Source: an uncultured Campylobacter sp.
Lineage (GTDB): Bacteria; Campylobacterota; Campylobacteria; Campylobacterales; Campylobacteraceae
Direction of reading: 5' to 3'
Assembly (NCBI RefSeq): GCF_938039205.1
Contig: NZ_CALHVM010000006.1
Span: 1-64,000, forward strand
Length of the DNA stretch: 64,000 nucleotides
A program made the position numbers and the translations under genes. Shown here piece by piece: positions 7,652-16,395 of the stretch. The notes under the pieces were generated by a model. That model had not been told where the DNA came from. It did no database searches and saw nothing but the letters and a program-made list of their open reading frames with translations. The number at the start of each line of letters is the position of its first letter. Within the stretch, counting starts at the first letter, position 1.

Positions 7652-8780
7652 GCGTTTTGGCTACTTCTCGCACGCTCTCGCAGATATAGGCGACCTCTTC
7701 GTCGCTAAGCGCGTTGTAAACGGGCAGCGAAAGCACCTGCTGATAGGTTTTTAGCGCATTAGGGAATGAATTTACTTTAAGCCCGTATTTGCTTTTATAG
7801 TAGCTTAAAAGGTGCATCGGTTTGTAGTGAAGCGCCGTGTGGATGCCGCGCTCTAGTAGCTCCTTAGCAAACCCGTCGCGGTTTTTGTCGATCTTGATGA
7901 TGTACTGGATATAGACGTGGTCGCGCTTTTTGATCGGTAGCGAGACGTGCGGGCAGCCTGCAAGCTCTTTGTCGTAGATGGCGGCGATCTGTCTACGCCG
8001 AGCGATAAATTTATCCGTTTTTTCAAACTGCGCCACCGCATACGCTGCGCAAAGCCCCGTTAGATCATACTTCACGCCGATATCTACGACGTCGTAGACG
8101 TAGCCTAGGTTGCCGTCTTTATCTATGCCGCCATTCACAATCGCGTGGTTTCGCAGTAGTCTAGCGCGCTCGGCGATGGCATCGTCGTCCGTTAGCATAA
8201 AGCCGGCCGTCGCGATCGGGTTTGTGAGCTGCGAATGCACGTTAAAGCAAGAGATAAGCGAGCGGTCATCAGAGCCGATTTTTACGCCGTTATAGGTTAG
8301 GCCGATGGACTTACCAGCGTCATCGAGCACCTTTACGTCGTACTCCTGCGCGATAGCGTAAATCTCGTCCATATCCGACGCCTGCCCTCCGACGTGGTTT
8401 ACAAAGATACCTTTTAGCTTTTTGTGATTGTGCACTTTTAGCGTATCTCGCAGCGACTGGGGATTCATGTTGAAGTCGTCTTCGTTGATGTCAACAAATA
8501 TCGGCTCAGCGTCAAAATGCCTGATCGCCTGCGCCACGCTCGGAGTAGAGTTTACCGAGCAAATGATCTTGTCACCGCGTTTTAGATCCATCGAGCAGAG
8601 CGCCAAATGGTGAGCGGCGCTGTTGTTATTGGTCGTAACGGCGTGCTTTACGCCAAAATACTCCCTAAGCTCGGACTCCAGCCTTTCTACGATCACCGAT
8701 CCGTGGTCGTTTAGAGCCTCTTTGATGAGCGTAATCTCGGCCTCGTCGATAGTAGGTCTATAAAACGCTATCTCTTCCAT
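7644..8780 (-). CDS. DegT/DnrJ/EryC1/StrS-family protein lacking the PLP lysine
   Basis: 378 residues with the full fold-type I outline of sugar aminotransferases: GSVIVERLESELREYFGVKHAV at the N-terminus, SAAHHLALCSMDLKRGDKII, the cofactor aspartate region VLDDAGKSIG, and LLRNHAIVNGG. Aligning ISCFNVHSQLTNPIATAG with the usual family segment ISCF..HP.K...TGEGG places leucine (about L185) where the Schiff-base lysine belongs, with a histidine three residues earlier. A normal transaminase reaction is therefore doubtful; a lysine-less dehydratase or a binding role is possible. Strong AAGGAGG site before ATG 8780. Sits between nadE and lpxK, suggesting a role in surface glycan or lipid A sugars (inference). 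Confidence 0.85.
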   Translation of the reverse strand: MEEIAFYRPTIDEAEITLIKEALNDHGSVIVERLESELREYFGVKHAVTTNNNSAAHHLALCSMDLKRGDKIICSVNSTPSVAQAIRHFDAEPIFVDINEDDFNMNPQSLRDTLKVHNHKKLKGIFVNHVGGQASDMDEIYAIAQEYDVKVLDDAGKSIGLTYNGVKIGSDDRSLISCFNVHSQLTNPIATAGFMLTDDDAIAERARLLRNHAIVNGGIDKDGNLGYVYDVVDIGVKYDLTGLCAAYAVAQFEKTDKFIARRRQIAAIYDKELAGCPHVSLPIKKRDHVYIQYIIKIDKNRDGFAKELLERGIHTALHYKPMHLLSYYKSKYGLKVNSFPNALKTYQQVLSLPVYNALSDEEVAYICESVREVAKTRV

Positions 8781-8997
8781 TGTGCCTCCTTGTTTTTATT
8801 TTTATCTTACCTAGTTACGTTTCTTTTTTAAATTTACTTTTGCGCCGATATTCGGACGGCTTTCATTTATTTTTAGCCGAGCTTACCTCTGTTACTTTTA
8901 GCAAACTCATCGCGACTTTGCCGTTAAATTTCACCGTTTTTGACTTTCAAAACCTCAGCCAAATTTATCGCCATAGCCGTAAATTTAGCTCAAATTT

Positions 8998-9753
8998 TTA
9001 CTCGACGTCCACGCTAGCAATCGGCGGCTGCGAGAGCTTAAATTTATTTGCTCTCATCCTTGAAAATACCGTCGAAACGAGCTTTGGGTCAAATTCGCAC
9101 GCCAGTTCGGCCTCGCTTTTACTCTGCGTCAAACGCAAAACTTCATCCAGTCGCTCGTAGCTATAGCCTATATCGGCCTCGTCGCTTTGCCCTTCCCAAA
9201 GGTCGGCGGACGGGGCTTTTGCGATGATTTTTTCATCGATGCCAAGCTCTCGCGCCAGCTCGTAAATTTCAGTCTTAAAAAGCTCGCCGATCGGATTTAG
9301 CGCGCACGCCATGTCGCCGTAGATCGTACCGTATCCAAGAAGGCGCTCGCTTTTGTTGCTCGTGCCGACCACTAGCGCATTTACCTTTGCCGAATAGTCG
9401 TAAAGCAGGCACATTCTCGCCCTTGCGCTTAGATTTCCCATGCGCAAATTTGACAGCGACTCGCCGATCTGCGCAGTAAAACTATCCAAAATCGGCTGGA
9501 TTTCGATGATTTTATGCGTTATTTTTAGATCTTCGCAAAGCTTTAGCGCGTCGCTTAAATTTCGCTCATTTGAGTACTTCGTCGGCATCAAAAGCGCATG
9601 CGTTTCAAAGCCCGTGCGCGCGCAAAGAGCGGCTACGACGGCAGAGTCTAGACCGCCGCTAACGCCCAAAACAAAGCCCTTTGCGCCGCTTTTTTGGAGG
9701 TAGCTCGCTAAAAACTCGGTTAGCTTAAGGCTGATCTGCGAATAATTTTTCAT
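8998..9753 (-). CDS. nadE: NAD+ synthase (ammonia-dependent)
   Basis: About 251 residues; adenylates deamido-NAD and amidates it to NAD in the cytoplasm. The ATP-pyrophosphatase loop GVSGGLDSAVVAAL is at about residues 30-43, followed by VVGTSNKSERLLGYGTIYGDMACALNPIG and the APSADLWEGQSDEADIGYSY segment. No glutaminase domain, so it is the NH3-dependent type. I prefer ATG 9753 (GGTGA about 8 bases upstream) over a GTG four codons earlier. A 217-base gap without a recognisable gene separates it from the next leftward gene. Confidence 0.95.
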   Translation of the reverse strand: MKNYSQISLKLTEFLASYLQKSGAKGFVLGVSGGLDSAVVAALCARTGFETHALLMPTKYSNERNLSDALKLCEDLKITHKIIEIQPILDSFTAQIGESLSNLRMGNLSARARMCLLYDYSAKVNALVVGTSNKSERLLGYGTIYGDMACALNPIGELFKTEIYELARELGIDEKIIAKAPSADLWEGQSDEADIGYSYERLDEVLRLTQSKSEAELACEFDPKLVSTVFSRMRANKFKLSQPPIASVDVE

Positions 9754-9871
9754 AACGATTATCACCGATAAATTTAAATTCTAAAATATTATACAATCTT
9801 TTTATAAAATTTAACTTTTAAGCTTAAAGAATATACAATTTATTTTAATTAAATTTTATAAAAGGACAAAC

Positions 9872-10495
9872 GTGAAAATTTTTTCAAAACCATGCGGAGA
9901 TTATCAAACCAACTGCTACGTAGTATCCAAAAACGGGCGCGAGATTATTATTGATCCAGGTCAAGATTCATATGACTTTGTCGTAAAAAATTCACACGCG
10001 CCACTCACTATTTTAAACACTCACGGGCATTCCGATCACGTTCTTGACAATGTTAGCTTAAAAAATTTTTTTAATGTTCCGGTCTATATCCATAATAGCG
10101 ATAATTTCATGCTTCACGAAGATCTTTGGGATGCCGGACAGCAGCCGATGTATGACGCGATCTGCGTAGGCGGAGCGAAATTTGAGGATGTAAAATTTAA
10201 CATAGAAGACTTTGAGATCGAGTTTATGCACTTTCCAGGACATACGCCCGGATGCTGTATGGTGCGCGTGGACGACGTTATCTTTAGCGGAGATTTTTTG
10301 TTTAGAGGCTCGATCGGACGCTATGATTTTCCGTTTTCAAACGCCGAGGATATGCGCCAAAGCTTGCTAAAATGTAAAAATTTGCAAGGCGATTTTGTAC
10401 TGTATCCAGGTCACGGCGACAAAACGACGCTAAAAGCTGAGCGTGCAAATTTAGATTTTTGGATAAATATGATCGGTAGGGAGATGAGATTTTAA
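9872..10495 (+). CDS. Metallo-beta-lactamase-fold hydrolase (glyoxalase II-like)
   Basis: 207 residues. The zinc-binding signature THGHSDHV is at about residues 50-57; further ligands are in MHFPGHTPGCC, FSGDFLF and LYPGHGDKT. The small size without the C-terminal helical domain fits the YcbL/GloB-like group hydrolysing glutathione-type or other thioesters; the substrate is unknown. Start is GTG behind AAAGGAC. Divergent from nadE across an AT-rich promoter region (9754-9871). Confidence 0.87.
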   Translation: MKIFSKPCGDYQTNCYVVSKNGREIIIDPGQDSYDFVVKNSHAPLTILNTHGHSDHVLDNVSLKNFFNVPVYIHNSDNFMLHEDLWDAGQQPMYDAICVGGAKFEDVKFNIEDFEIEFMHFPGHTPGCCMVRVDDVIFSGDFLFRGSIGRYDFPFSNAEDMRQSLLKCKNLQGDFVLYPGHGDKTTLKAERANLDFWINMIGREMRF

Positions 10496-10634
10496 CGGGT
10501 CAAATTTGAGCTTTTAAGATTTTTTAAAAACGCATTAAATTTAAAGCGGTCAAGCCAAACAAAACGGCAAATTTGGCGTTAAATTTATGCTGGTTTTCCC
10601 AAAATACCGCCAAAAAACGGCATAAAATCAAATT

Positions 10635-10669
10635 TAAAAGAAAAGGCGACGCAAATTTACCGCGCCGCC
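10635..10669 (-). terminator. Intrinsic terminator of the hotdog-protein gene
   Basis: On the minus strand an 8-bp stem (10662-10669 with 10645-10652, one G-U pair) is followed by TTTTCTTTT. The loop is GGTAAATTT, another AAATTT at a hairpin tip. It lies just past the stop of the gene ending at 10694. Confidence 0.75.
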
Positions 10670-10693
10670 AAATTTCATCAAATTTGACTTAGC

Positions 10694-11230
10694 TTACGCG
10701 TTTTGCTTCGCCTCTTCTTTGCGTTTTGCTTCGTTTCGTCTTTGCGCGGCTTGTTTTTGCAGGTTCGTTTTGTAAATTTTAAAGATATGATCTTCTAAAA
10801 TCACAACCTGAAAAGTCCCCTCAAACACCTTTATATCGTTCGTCGTGCCAGTTACCCGCACCTCGCGCTTTTTACTCTCGTTAAAGTGCGAGCGCGCGTC
10901 AAATTCGATCGCTTCGTTTAGCTTGGTCGGAGCGAAAAAATGTATCTTAGCGCCGATAACGACGCTAAAAGTCTCATTGACCGCCGCCATCGCCGCGTAG
11001 CTAGCCGCAGAGAAAACAAAACCGCTGTGTATGAGCCCCTCGCTATCGGCAACCATATCGCTAGTGGCGAAAAAGCGCGTTTTGGCGCGGTTTGGCTCGA
11101 GCTGCGTCACGGCGCCGCTAAGACCGATTTTTATATTCGGCGAGGTTTTTAGTTCGTTGCGAAACGGATTTTCATCCTCGGGCAGTACGACCCCGTCGCT
11201 ACTGTTGTCGTCGTAGATATTTTCGTCCAT
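10694..11230 (-). CDS. Hotdog-fold protein, Cj0977-like
   Basis: 178 residues. A core of about 130 residues (ATSDMVADSEGLIHSGFVFSAASYAAMAAVN..VVIGAKIHFFAPTKLNEAIEFDAR) has the hotdog thioesterase pattern, with a disordered N-terminus and a basic, alanine-rich tail. Size and position beside cmoB match C. jejuni Cj0977, a sigma-28-regulated non-flagellar protein needed for invasion whose structure is a hotdog fold. I saw no clear sigma-28 promoter here, and the 11-base gap to cmoB suggests read-through. No catalytic residue can be assigned with confidence. Confidence 0.78.
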   Translation of the reverse strand: MDENIYDDNSSDGVVLPEDENPFRNELKTSPNIKIGLSGAVTQLEPNRAKTRFFATSDMVADSEGLIHSGFVFSAASYAAMAAVNETFSVVIGAKIHFFAPTKLNEAIEFDARSHFNESKKREVRVTGTTNDIKVFEGTFQVVILEDHIFKIYKTNLQKQAAQRRNEAKRKEEAKQNA

Positions 11231-11241
11231 TTTTCACCTTT

Positions 11242-12147
11242 TCATACGCTTAGTTTTAGATAGACCCGTTTTGGCGCCGGATAGCCCTCGACCGTGCGCG
11301 CCGGGTCTGCGGGATCGAGGAAATCGCCCAAACTCTGACCCAAGATCCACTCCGTTTTTCGCTGCTCGTGCGCGTCCGTCGGCTTTGTAGCCAAAATTTG
11401 CGCGTCTTTAAAACTTGCCCTCTCACACCAGTTTAAAAGCGCCCTAATAGTCGGCACGAAGTAGATATTTGGTATCTTTGAGTAGGTATTTTTGGGGCTC
11501 AGGGCAAAATCGCCCTCCATATCAAGATACATCGTGTCCAAAAATAGCTCGCCGCCCGCATTTAACGCGCCTTTTAGCTCTTTTAGCGTACGCACGGGAT
11601 CGCTTCTGTGATAGAGCACGCCAAGACAAAAGAGCACGTCAAATTTGACGCCGTAGTGCGGCAGATGCTCGACGCCCAGCAGCTCGTACTCTATACCTGA
11701 GCGCGCGAACGCATCGATAAATTTAAACTGCAAAAAACTCATAACGCCAGGATCAAAGCCGATCAGCTTTTTCGGGCTCTGGGGCAACATACGAAAGAGA
11801 TAGTAGCCGTTGTTGCAACCGATATCGCCCACGATCTTGTCCGCTAAATCCATGTGCGGCGCGAGCAGGTTAAATTTGACAAAACTCCTCCACTCGCTGT
11901 CGATAAGTATATCGTCTATCTTAAACGGCCCCTTGCGCCACGAGCGTAAATTTAGCGCCGTTTGCAGCGTCTCTTCGCGTTCTGCTGGGGTTAAATTTGC
12001 GTTTATCTCGACTATATCGTCAAATTTAAGCTCAAATTCGTGCCCCTTAAATTTAGCCGCCAGCTCCTCTATCTCACGCATCAAAGGCGCGTAGATTTTG
12101 CCCGCCAGCTCCCTAGCCTTCGCCGCTCTAGCCGCTTCTAAGCTCAT
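11242..12147 (-). CDS. cmoB: tRNA U34 carboxymethyltransferase CmoB
   Basis: About 301 residues. Transfers the carboxymethyl group from carboxy-SAM to 5-hydroxyuridine-34 to give cmo5U. The Rossmann SAM site reads IVGDIGCNNGYYLFRML, followed by FDVLFCLGVLYHRSDPVRTLKELK and the C-terminal RTVEGYPAPKRVYLKL. I use ATG 12147, overlapping the TGA of the upstream lipoprotein gene by one base (TGATG), rather than a GTG one codon before. Its partner cmoA is at 35490-36194 in the same window. Confidence 0.93.
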   Translation of the reverse strand: MSLEAARAAKARELAGKIYAPLMREIEELAAKFKGHEFELKFDDIVEINANLTPAEREETLQTALNLRSWRKGPFKIDDILIDSEWRSFVKFNLLAPHMDLADKIVGDIGCNNGYYLFRMLPQSPKKLIGFDPGVMSFLQFKFIDAFARSGIEYELLGVEHLPHYGVKFDVLFCLGVLYHRSDPVRTLKELKGALNAGGELFLDTMYLDMEGDFALSPKNTYSKIPNIYFVPTIRALLNWCERASFKDAQILATKPTDAHEQRKTEWILGQSLGDFLDPADPARTVEGYPAPKRVYLKLSV

Positions 12148-12326
12148 CACTCCGTCCAGTCGATGATGTTTTTAGGGCACTCTTTGTGATAGACGCCCGT
12201 CGCGTCGTAGTACTCCTTACACTCGTTGTAGTACTTCGTCGTCACGCCGCGGTCGTTTAAAAACACGCAACCGCCCAGCATAGCCGCCAGAGCCGAAAAA
12301 AATAAAATTTGCGCTAGAGTTTTCAT
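12147..12326 (-). CDS. Small lipoprotein (59 aa)
   Basis: A short gene packed between two others. It encodes 59 residues with a hydrophobic signal and lipobox ALAAMLGGC (cysteine about residue 20), then a small tyrosine-rich domain with two cysteines (NECKEYYDATG..HKECP). Its ATG overlaps the stop of the upstream 75-aa gene (ATGA) and its TGA shares one base with the cmoB ATG, so coding is well supported by coupling. C. jejuni has a similarly sized lipoprotein (Cj0978c) at this place. Function unknown. Confidence 0.8.
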   Translation of the reverse strand: MKTLAQILFFSALAAMLGGCVFLNDRGVTTKYYNECKEYYDATGVYHKECPKNIIDWTE

Positions 12327-12550
12327 TTGAAAAATTTAGCGTGCTTTTTCTTCATGTATTCGACGACTTCGAGCACCTCGTCCACGCCCTCGGCACCAGA
12401 GTTTTCCAGCGCGTCGTCGATGCACTCGATGTAGGTCTCGGCGGCGTCCTCGAGCCTATCTTTTTTCACGCCGGCATAATAAAGCATCGCCTCTAACATC
12501 ATCGAAAGCTCGTAGCTTAGCTCGTCTATGGTAGGTTCTATTTCTTTCAT
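12323..12550 (-). CDS. Conserved hypothetical small acidic protein
   Basis: 75 residues, strongly acidic and apparently all-helical (ELSYELSMMLEAMLYYAG, then an ETYIECIDDALENSG helix and a basic KKKHAKFFK end). No known domain recognised. It is coupled to the small lipoprotein gene downstream by ATGA and lies 3 bases after the DHH phosphoesterase gene, so it belongs to the same leftward operon. Coding confidence comes from this packing. Confidence 0.7.
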   Translation of the reverse strand: MKEIEPTIDELSYELSMMLEAMLYYAGVKKDRLEDAAETYIECIDDALENSGAEGVDEVLEVVEYMKKKHAKFFK

Positions 12551-12553
12551 TTT

Positions 12554-13672
12554 CTATCCTTGTAAAATCGTTTTTTTAGTTATTAGGTCGGTTATCTGCG
12601 CTTTTACGTTTTCATAGCTAAAGCTATCCTTAAATCCTGCAAAAAGCCCGCCGCTAGCGTTCACGTGTCCGCCGCCGCCGACTAAATTTTTAGCCATCAA
12701 GCTCACGTCCGCCTTACCGTTGGCGCGAAAGCTCAGAGTCTTTTTGCTCGTAACGTCGATGAAAAAATCAATATCTGGGTTAGCGACTAAAAAGTCGTTG
12801 CCGATAACGGAAGTGTTGCCGATATTGTAAGTCAAAATGCCGTTAAGATCGTTATATTTTATGCTAAATTTCTCTTTTTCCTCGCTTAGTTTTTTTACGA
12901 CGAAGGCTGAGATCAGATTGCTTAACGTATCGTTTTTATCCTCTTTGAAAAAATCCTTTTTAAAACCGAAAATCGCCTCGTCAAGCCCGACATAGTCGTC
13001 TCCCGCGTCAAAAAACTCCCGCGCGCGCTCGATAAGATAAAAAAGATAGCGCGAGTTTTCAGCCTCAAACATCGTTTTATTTATCTCTTTTGCGTTTGCG
13101 ACGAGCCCAAGTCCGACCTTGCCCATTTCAAAATTTACGTCGTCTTTTAGCCAGATATCGACTGCGTTTACGACGTCGCTAAAGTGATTTAGGCTCGCAT
13201 CTATGCCGTAAATTTTAGCGAAAAAATCATGCGTGATCTTGGTTGCACACCTTGAGCTATCTAAAAAATACCAGCCAAATTTGCTCGCGCACTCGGCTCC
13301 GCTTTGGTGGTGATCGAGGAGCAAAATTTTAGCGTTTTTATTTGCGATCGCCTTTTCGTAGGCTTCGCACTGCTCCACGGTCAAATTTAGATCAGTTATC
13401 AGGATAAGCGCTTTTTCGTCATTTTTAGCCGCTTCGCCCTCGCCGCGATTTTCGGACGCATTTTGCGAGTTACCATTTTGCTCACCGCTTAAATTTGACT
13501 GCGCCTTAGCTACGCTTTTATCTGAAATTTGAGCCAAAATTTGATCAAATTTCTCGTCAATCTCCTTGCCGTAGTTTGAGTTATAAAATTTAACGTTTTT
13601 AAAATAGTGATTCGTTATTACCTGCGCGCCGTATCCGTCCAGATCGGTGTGCGAGAGGTGATGGATGGTCAT
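12554..13672 (-). CDS. DHH/DHHA1-family phosphoesterase
   Basis: 372 residues. Metal-binding N-terminal DHH domain: HTDLDGYGAQ at residues 8-17 and ILLLDHHQSG further in; C-terminal DHHA1 domain with GGGGHVNASGG. Such proteins cleave nanoRNA, pAp or cyclic dinucleotides; which applies is not readable. Between the first two motifs (about 13411-13530) is a Q/N/E-rich low-complexity segment beginning SNLSGEQNG, probably a lineage-specific insertion. Lies 8 bases after flhA on the same strand. Confidence 0.85.
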   Translation of the reverse strand: MTIHHLSHTDLDGYGAQVITNHYFKNVKFYNSNYGKEIDEKFDQILAQISDKSVAKAQSNLSGEQNGNSQNASENRGEGEAAKNDEKALILITDLNLTVEQCEAYEKAIANKNAKILLLDHHQSGAECASKFGWYFLDSSRCATKITHDFFAKIYGIDASLNHFSDVVNAVDIWLKDDVNFEMGKVGLGLVANAKEINKTMFEAENSRYLFYLIERAREFFDAGDDYVGLDEAIFGFKKDFFKEDKNDTLSNLISAFVVKKLSEEKEKFSIKYNDLNGILTYNIGNTSVIGNDFLVANPDIDFFIDVTSKKTLSFRANGKADVSLMAKNLVGGGGHVNASGGLFAGFKDSFSYENVKAQITDLITKKTILQG

Positions 13673-13680
13673 TTTATTCC

Positions 13681-15843
13681 TTACAAATTTGATATTTCTA
13701 TCGTGCCTAGCGTCTCAAACGGCGTATTTGCCGCGACTTCGGCAAAGCTAAGCACCGTGATATCTATGGAGAAATTCGCGCAGATATCGGCGATAAATTT
13801 ACGCAAGCTAGGCTCCACGCAAAGTATCATCGAACCGTACTCCGAGATCGGCCGCTTCGCCCTTGCCTCACGCAGAGCCTGCACGATCGCCGAGGTCTGC
13901 GAGACGTTTATCATCAGGTGATACGCGCCGTCTTTATACTGCACGGCGTCGATCAGTTTTTGCTGTGCGGCTGGCTCCATTACGTAGAAATTTAATCGCC
14001 CGCCCTCATCGACGTAAAGCGAAGTGATAGCGCGAGCAAGCGCGGTGCGAACGTGTTCGACGATCATATCGAGGTTCTTGCTAACCTCGGCGATGTCACT
14101 TAGCGCCTCAAGGATACTTAGCATATCTTTTATCGGGATATGGTCTTTTAGCAGCGCTTTTAGCACCTTTTGGATCACTCCGATAGGCGCGATGCGCAGC
14201 GTATCCTCGACGATGACGGGGTATTCTGATTTTAGCTTGTCGAGCAAATTTTGCGTCTCTTGGCGGGTTAGGAGCTCGGCGGCGTTTTGTTTTATCAGCT
14301 CGCTCATGTGCGTGGAGATGACGCTCGCGGGATCTACGATCGTGTAGCCGCTTAGTATCGCGTCCTCTTTTACACTCGCATCGATCCATAGCGCATCGAG
14401 GCCAAACGCGGGCTCTTTAGTCGGGATACCCTCGATGTTGTCGCTAACTAGCCCGCTATCCATAGCTAGAAATTTATCCGCGTAAATTTCGCCCTGCCCG
14501 ATCACGATGCCTTTTAGCTTAAAGCGATATTCGTTTGGCGGTAGCTGAAGGTTGTCGCGTATACGGATCTTTGGCATCAAAAAACCAAGCTGTGCCGCGA
14601 TATTTCGGCGCATCGCTCGTATGCGCTCGATGAGATCGGTCTCGGCGATCTTTAGCAGGCCATATCCTAGATCAAGCTCTAAAATTTCAAGCTTTAAGAT
14701 ATCGTTTATCTTGGCTTCCTCTTCGCGGGCGATCTCCTCTTCGCTTTTTTTAGGCGGTTTAGGCGCTGCCGGTCCTTCCTCCTCGCCTTGGGTAGAGCTT
14801 GCGCTTTGGGCCTTGGCGGTCAAATTTATCTTACCCTCTTTTACCTCTTTCATTATATAACCCATACTTAAAAACAGAAGCGAGATAAAGCCCAGAGATA
14901 GCGTCGGAAGCCCGGGAACCAGGGCAAATATAAATAGTATAAAGCCGACTATCAAAAGCGTTTTGTATTCGCCTAGCAGCTGCGTTAGCGAGCCCTCGGC
15001 GAAATTTTCATCGTCCTTGCTAGCGCGCGTGATGATAATCGCCGTAGCCGTCGACGTGATGAGGCCCGGGATCTGACTCACTAGACCGTCGCCAATAGTT
15101 AGGATCGTATAGTTTTGCGCCGAAGTAGCCATGTCTAGGCCGTACTGAAACGAACCGATGAGAAAGCCGCCGACGATGTTTATGATCGTGATGATGATAC
15201 CAGCGACCGCGTCGCCTTTTATAAATTTAGACGAACCGTCCATCGCTCCGTAGAAATTCGCCTCGCCGATGATGGCTTCACGGCGCTCTCTGGCTGTCTT
15301 TTCGTCGATCAGACCAGCGTTTAGATCAGCATCTATCGCCATTTGCTTACCGGGCATAGCATCTAGCGTAAATCTCGCCTGTACCTCGCTCACGCGCGTC
15401 GAACCCTTGGTAACGACCATGAAATTTATAAGAACTAGGATCGTAAAGACGATCACGCCGATGACGTAGTTGCCGCCTACGACGAACTGCCCGAAGCTCG
15501 ATATTATTTCGCTCACGGCATCGGGACCGTTGTGTCCTTCGCTTAAAATCATACGCGTAGTGGCGATGTTTAGCGAGAGTCTAAAAAGCGTGATGATGAG
15601 AATAAGCGTCGGAAACGTGCTAAGATCGGTAGGCTTTGGCACGTAAACGGCGATCAGGATAATGAGCACCGAGATAGAAATAGAAAGCGCAAGAAAAAAA
15701 TCCAAAACCGCGCTAGGAAGCGGCACGATAATGATCGCTAGGATGGCGATTATGACGCCGACGATCGTGAGCCCTTTAAACCTTACGATAGGCTCTAAAA
15801 ACGGTGCGACCAGGGTTAGGATATTGCGCTTTTGTTTTGCCAA
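13681..15843 (-). CDS. flhA: Flagellar export apparatus protein FlhA
   Basis: 720 residues. N-terminal membrane half with about eight helices and the FHIPEP-type region (RVSEVQARFTLDAMPGKQMAIDADLNAGLID), a charged linker, then the C-terminal cytoplasmic export-gate domain ending TPFETLGTIEISNL. Required for flagellar type III export. Start appears to be TTG 15841-15843, six bases after the rrf2 stop and in the same frame; no ATG nearby gives the usual N-terminus. The flhA–rrf2–rpsO order is shared with C. jejuni. Confidence 0.95.
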   Translation of the reverse strand: MAKQKRNILTLVAPFLEPIVRFKGLTIVGVIIAILAIIIVPLPSAVLDFFLALSISISVLIILIAVYVPKPTDLSTFPTLILIITLFRLSLNIATTRMILSEGHNGPDAVSEIISSFGQFVVGGNYVIGVIVFTILVLINFMVVTKGSTRVSEVQARFTLDAMPGKQMAIDADLNAGLIDEKTARERREAIIGEANFYGAMDGSSKFIKGDAVAGIIITIINIVGGFLIGSFQYGLDMATSAQNYTILTIGDGLVSQIPGLITSTATAIIITRASKDDENFAEGSLTQLLGEYKTLLIVGFILFIFALVPGLPTLSLGFISLLFLSMGYIMKEVKEGKINLTAKAQSASSTQGEEEGPAAPKPPKKSEEEIAREEEAKINDILKLEILELDLGYGLLKIAETDLIERIRAMRRNIAAQLGFLMPKIRIRDNLQLPPNEYRFKLKGIVIGQGEIYADKFLAMDSGLVSDNIEGIPTKEPAFGLDALWIDASVKEDAILSGYTIVDPASVISTHMSELIKQNAAELLTRQETQNLLDKLKSEYPVIVEDTLRIAPIGVIQKVLKALLKDHIPIKDMLSILEALSDIAEVSKNLDMIVEHVRTALARAITSLYVDEGGRLNFYVMEPAAQQKLIDAVQYKDGAYHLMINVSQTSAIVQALREARAKRPISEYGSMILCVEPSLRKFIADICANFSIDITVLSFAEVAANTPFETLGTIEISNL

Positions 15844-15846
15844 AAT

Positions 15847-16251
15847 TTACTTCTTGATTATATTTGCTAACGTAATTGTATCTAAAAAATCGTCAATTTT
15901 AGACTGAAGAGCGCTAAACATCGGCCAAATTTGGCATATTCCGCCCTTACTAGATGAGCAACCATCGGCCGAGATCGAGCACTCAAATACCGCCATTTTA
16001 CGCTTTTCAGCGCTTTCTATTATCCTTTTTATGCTGATTTCTTCAGGCTTTTGCGCGAGCATAAATCCGCCGTTTGCGCCCTTAAACGAAACCAAAATTC
16101 CCTCTCTAGCCAAATTTTGCAAAATTTTAGCCAAAAAGCTTTTTGATATCTCAAGCTCGCCCGACATCGTATCGACATCTGATGGAGCGTCTTTTTGCGC
16201 TATGTAAATCAGCGAAAGCAGCGCGTATTCGCTTGCTTTTGTCAAAAGCAT
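15847..16251 (-). CDS. Rrf2-family transcription regulator
   Basis: 134 residues. N-terminal winged helix (LLTKASEYALLSLIYIAQ; SGELEISKSFLAKILQNLAREGILVSFKGANGGFMLA) and a C-terminal cysteine region with three cysteines at about 6-7 residue spacing (FECSISADGCSSSKGGIC), the arrangement used for Fe-S binding in IscR/NsrR/RirA relatives. It probably senses iron-sulfur status, oxygen or NO; the target is unknown. Transcribed with flhA downstream and divergent from rpsO. Confidence 0.88.
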   Translation of the reverse strand: MLLTKASEYALLSLIYIAQKDAPSDVDTMSGELEISKSFLAKILQNLAREGILVSFKGANGGFMLAQKPEEISIKRIIESAEKRKMAVFECSISADGCSSSKGGICQIWPMFSALQSKIDDFLDTITLANIIKK

Positions 16252-16355
16252 AAATTCCCCTTAAATTTTTTGCGGATATTTTATTAAATTTTATCTGCAA
16301 ATTTGATTAAATCAATATTTTTTAAAACAGGTGCCGTATTTTTTGATTTTTATGA

Positions 16356-16361
16356 TATAAT
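16356..16361 (+). promoter_or_regulatory. -10 element of rpsO promoter (TATAAT)
   Basis: TATAAT preceded by a T-rich run, 34 bases before the rpsO ATG; no consensus -35 seen. Confidence 0.6.
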
Positions 16362-16395
16362 CGCCTTTTTTAATCTCACCAATCAGGAGGTCATT

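Noticed and set aside
8781..8997. Possible gene in the gap between nadE and the DegT-like gene
   Set aside because: A plus-strand frame crosses it but runs antisense into nadE, has no start signal and shows no recognisable protein.
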